A stretch of 64,000 nucleotides of DNA from the NCBI GenBank assembly GCA_046328525.1, contig JAXLWK010000007.1, positions 186,001 through 250,000 of the forward strand. The letters run 5' to 3'. Both the position numbers and the translations under genes were made by a program. This document shows, piece by piece, positions 62,430-64,000 of the stretch. This DNA comes from JBDHWG01 sp046328525. Its GTDB lineage: Bacteria; Chloroflexota; Anaerolineae; Epilineales; JAHCIE01. Position 1 is the first letter of the stretch; each line of letters opens with the position of its first letter. Under the pieces are notes generated by a model. That model ran no database searches and was not told the DNA's origin. It saw nothing but the letters and a program-made list of their open reading frames with translations.

Positions 62430-63260
62430 CTACAGCGTCGCCAGGACGTAGTAGCCAACATCGCGCCAACGCGCCGTCTCGCCATCGCCCTCGCGCCGCA
62501 GACCGCGCCCCAGGAAGGCCCCATCGCTAATCTCCACCACTTCCTCCAGGTCCAGGCAGCGCTCCGAAGCTGACACCGCCGAGTGGTCGAAGCACAGGAC
62601 GCGGCGGCCGGAGCGAACGCTGCTGCCCCACGACACGCCCACGGGGTAGATGCGCGCCACATCCGACGGCGCGCGCTGCGTCGGGCCAACGGCCGCCGAA
62701 AGCTCACTGGCGTGGCTGAAGATGTGCTCGGCCTGCCGCGCGCCCGGGTCGAGCAGCACGCCCCACCATTTGTTGCGCATCTTGTGCAACAGGCTCGCCG
62801 GCGACAGGTCCGGCGCGAGGGCCAAGACGTAGCCACGCAGCAGGCCATAGGGCGCTGGCTCCGGCGGCGGCAGGCTCTCCACCAGGCGGTCCAGACGCCC
62901 GAACCCGTCGCGCGCCCCCGCTGCCGCCCACGCGCCGAGGACGAGGAGCGTCTCGACAATCGAGGCGCGCGCAATGACCGACTCGCGCGCCAGGAGCGTC
63001 GTGTCCACCTCCACCCGCGTGCCGGCCAGGACGCGCGCGGCGGCGAGCTGCCGCGCCACTTCCCGCCACTCCGCCAGCCCCTCCCAGGGCGAGGTGTGGG
63101 AAGCGTGGCGGGCGCGCTGGAACCGCGCCTGAGCCAGCCAGTATGCGCTCACGCTGCCGGGCGACTCGGCGTGGGCAACCTCCAACGCCCTGACCGCCTC
63201 ATCCCAGCGCCCATCGTCCAGCAGGCTCAGCCCGCGTTCCAACCTGTCGCTACCCCGCAT
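62430..63260 (-). CDS. Hypothetical protein with TPR-like N-terminus
   Basis: A 276-residue protein I do not recognise. Residues 5-55 look like a tetratricopeptide-type repeat (LERGLSLLDDGRWDEAVRAL, EVAHAESPGSVSAYWLAQAR). The C-terminal part is beta-rich (RIYPVGVSWGSSVRSGRRVL) and shows no motif. No signal peptide. ATG at 63260 has GAGGGA four bases upstream. It lies 23 bp after the metal exporter gene on the same strand, so they may be co-transcribed. Its stop codon touches the -35 box of the next gene's promoter. Confidence 0.65.
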   Translation of the reverse strand: MRGSDRLERGLSLLDDGRWDEAVRALEVAHAESPGSVSAYWLAQARFQRARHASHTSPWEGLAEWREVARQLAAARVLAGTRVEVDTTLLARESVIARASIVETLLVLGAWAAAGARDGFGRLDRLVESLPPPEPAPYGLLRGYVLALAPDLSPASLLHKMRNKWWGVLLDPGARQAEHIFSHASELSAAVGPTQRAPSDVARIYPVGVSWGSSVRSGRRVLCFDHSAVSASERCLDLEEVVEISDGAFLGRGLRREGDGETARWRDVGYYVLATL

Positions 63261-63283
63261 GTCGTCCCTCACTCGGCGCCGTC

Positions 63284-64000
63284 TCAGAGATTCAGCATCG
63301 CCAGCACGGTCGGCCCGTGCCACACGCCCACCTGCGCCAGCGCCTGGAGCGTGATTGCCAGGCCCACCAGGGTGATGATCGCCGCGCTGACGGCCGGGAG
63401 GACACGCAGCAGCGGCCCGCCGACGCGGCGGCGCTCGACGAAGCGGCCGGCATAGACCAGCGCCAGACCGATGGCGACGAGGACGCTCGCCAGGCCCAGG
63501 CTGAACGCGACGATGAGGAGCAGCCCGAACCCAACGCGGTGCAGCGAGATGGCGCTGAGCAGGACGACCAGGGCCGACGGGCAGGGCAGCAGGCCGCCGG
63601 ACACGCCGAGGGCCAGCAGGCTGCGCCACGTCACCGGCCGCCCGTCGTCGCCGGGAATGTGGCTGTGGGTGTGCCCGTCCGGCCCGTGGCTGTGGATCAG
63701 CCAGCCGGTCGCCCGCCCCCAGACCGAGCCGCCGTGATGGTGGTCATGCGCGTGGCCGTGGTCATGGTCGTGGCCGTGGTCGTGGTGATGGTCATGGTCA
63801 TGGTCGTGGCCGTGGTGATGGTCATGGTCGTGTGGGTGATCGTGGTGATGGTGCGCGTGGGCAGCCTCGGCCGCCGGCGTCATCGCGCCGCGCAGGCGCG
63901 TCACTACCAGGCTCGCGCCGATGAAGACCACGAGGAGGCCGGAGGCGACGCTGAGCCAGGGGTAGAGCTGCTCCGGCAGAATGTACTGCTGGGCGTACAG
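63284..64000 (-). CDS. NicO/RcnA-type nickel-cobalt transporter (N-terminus beyond window)
   Basis: The last 238 codons of a membrane metal transporter; the frame is open to the window edge. After an N-terminal helix (WLSVASGLLVVFIGASLVV) comes a cytosolic or periplasmic loop of about 60 residues rich in His and Asp (HDHPHDHDHHHGHDHD and similar), then LLALGVSGGLLPCPSALVVL, the NicO signature, and three further helices. Such proteins export or take up Ni2+ or Co2+; the His-rich loop is typical of RcnA-like exporters and may bind metal. Confidence 0.88.
   Translation of the reverse strand: MYAQQYILPEQLYPWLSVASGLLVVFIGASLVVTRLRGAMTPAAEAAHAHHHHDHPHDHDHHHGHDHDHDHHHDHGHDHDHGHAHDHHHGGSVWGRATGWLIHSHGPDGHTHSHIPGDDGRPVTWRSLLALGVSGGLLPCPSALVVLLSAISLHRVGFGLLLIVAFSLGLASVLVAIGLALVYAGRFVERRRVGGPLLRVLPAVSAAIITLVGLAITLQALAQVGVWHGPTVLAMLNL

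Noticed and set aside
63720..63870. Tandem CATGAC/CACGAC repeats as a possible CRISPR or iteron array
   Set aside because: They encode the His-Asp loop of a metal transporter; no spacer structure or origin features.

Overview
The window is a GC-rich (roughly two-thirds G+C) bacterial chromosome segment, densely packed with genes on both strands and with no rRNA, tRNA, CRISPR array, phage or intact transposase that I could see. A Trp T-box leader, a FeoA with a cysteine-rich N-terminus, a TrpB2-type tryptophan synthase beta chain, a LysM-sortase, many oligosaccharide-type membrane glycosyltransferases and a dockerin/beta-propeller surface protein together suggest an uncultured or little-studied member of the Chloroflexota. 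That assignment is inference from gene content, not from a marker gene. Promoters read as good sigma-70 sites (TTGAC-N17-TA...T), and Shine-Dalgarno sites are mostly clear.

Layout. 0-2.2 kb: feoB (cut by the window edge), feoA, then a free-standing promoter, a small leader-like RNA with a 15-codon ORF, and a terminator. 2.4-9.2 kb is scarred: an MFS exporter whose 5' end and upstream region are duplicated around a vapBC module; an alpha/beta hydrolase; an APH-type kinase followed by a frameshifted metalloprotease pseudogene and a second, C-terminal-only copy of the kinase. 9.2-17.2 kb: a DUF1269-like protein, a membrane glycosyltransferase, acetolactate decarboxylase plus LysM-sortase, aspS behind a possible attenuator, a probable 6S RNA, a DUF2630 protein and a primase-polymerase fused to a CHC2 zinc finger.

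17.4-29.8 kb is the metabolic core: a leftward beta-oxidation operon (tetR-fadN-fadA-fadE2-fadE1) and a leftward glyoxylate-shunt pair (aceB-aceA). Both promoters carry nearly the same 14-bp sequence between -35 and -10, so one regulator could switch fatty-acid breakdown and acetyl-CoA assimilation together. An AMP-dependent acyl-CoA synthetase at 60.7-62.3 kb could feed the pathway. 30-36.6 kb: two serine beta-lactamase-fold hydrolases around an SDR, an extended SDR, and a murein-peptide pair (NlpC/P60 plus dipeptide epimerase). 36.9-43.1 kb: a GbsR-type regulator with a perfect operator palindrome, a Trp T-box with trpS, trpB2, an MNT antitoxin with a decapitated HEPN toxin, another glycosyltransferase and a DUF29 protein. 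43.2-49.9 kb: a PPi-type phosphofructokinase with a YbaK-type deacylase, then a polysaccharide cluster (UDP-glucuronate decarboxylase, O-antigen ligase, GtrA, GT4). 50-64 kb: a decayed hicBA, a methyltransferase, an SDR, an McrB-like remnant, AlaX, the propeller/dockerin protein, a TIGR01777 epimerase, a GMC oxidoreductase, a solute-binding lipoprotein, map, the acyl-CoA synthetase and a NicO-type metal exporter (cut by the edge).

Intergenic space is rich in dispersed repeats of three kinds: palindromes centred on TTCAG, GTCATTGCGAG-type elements, and CACGGAA/CACGAAG-type tracts. Three toxin-antitoxin loci are present, of which only vapBC looks intact.
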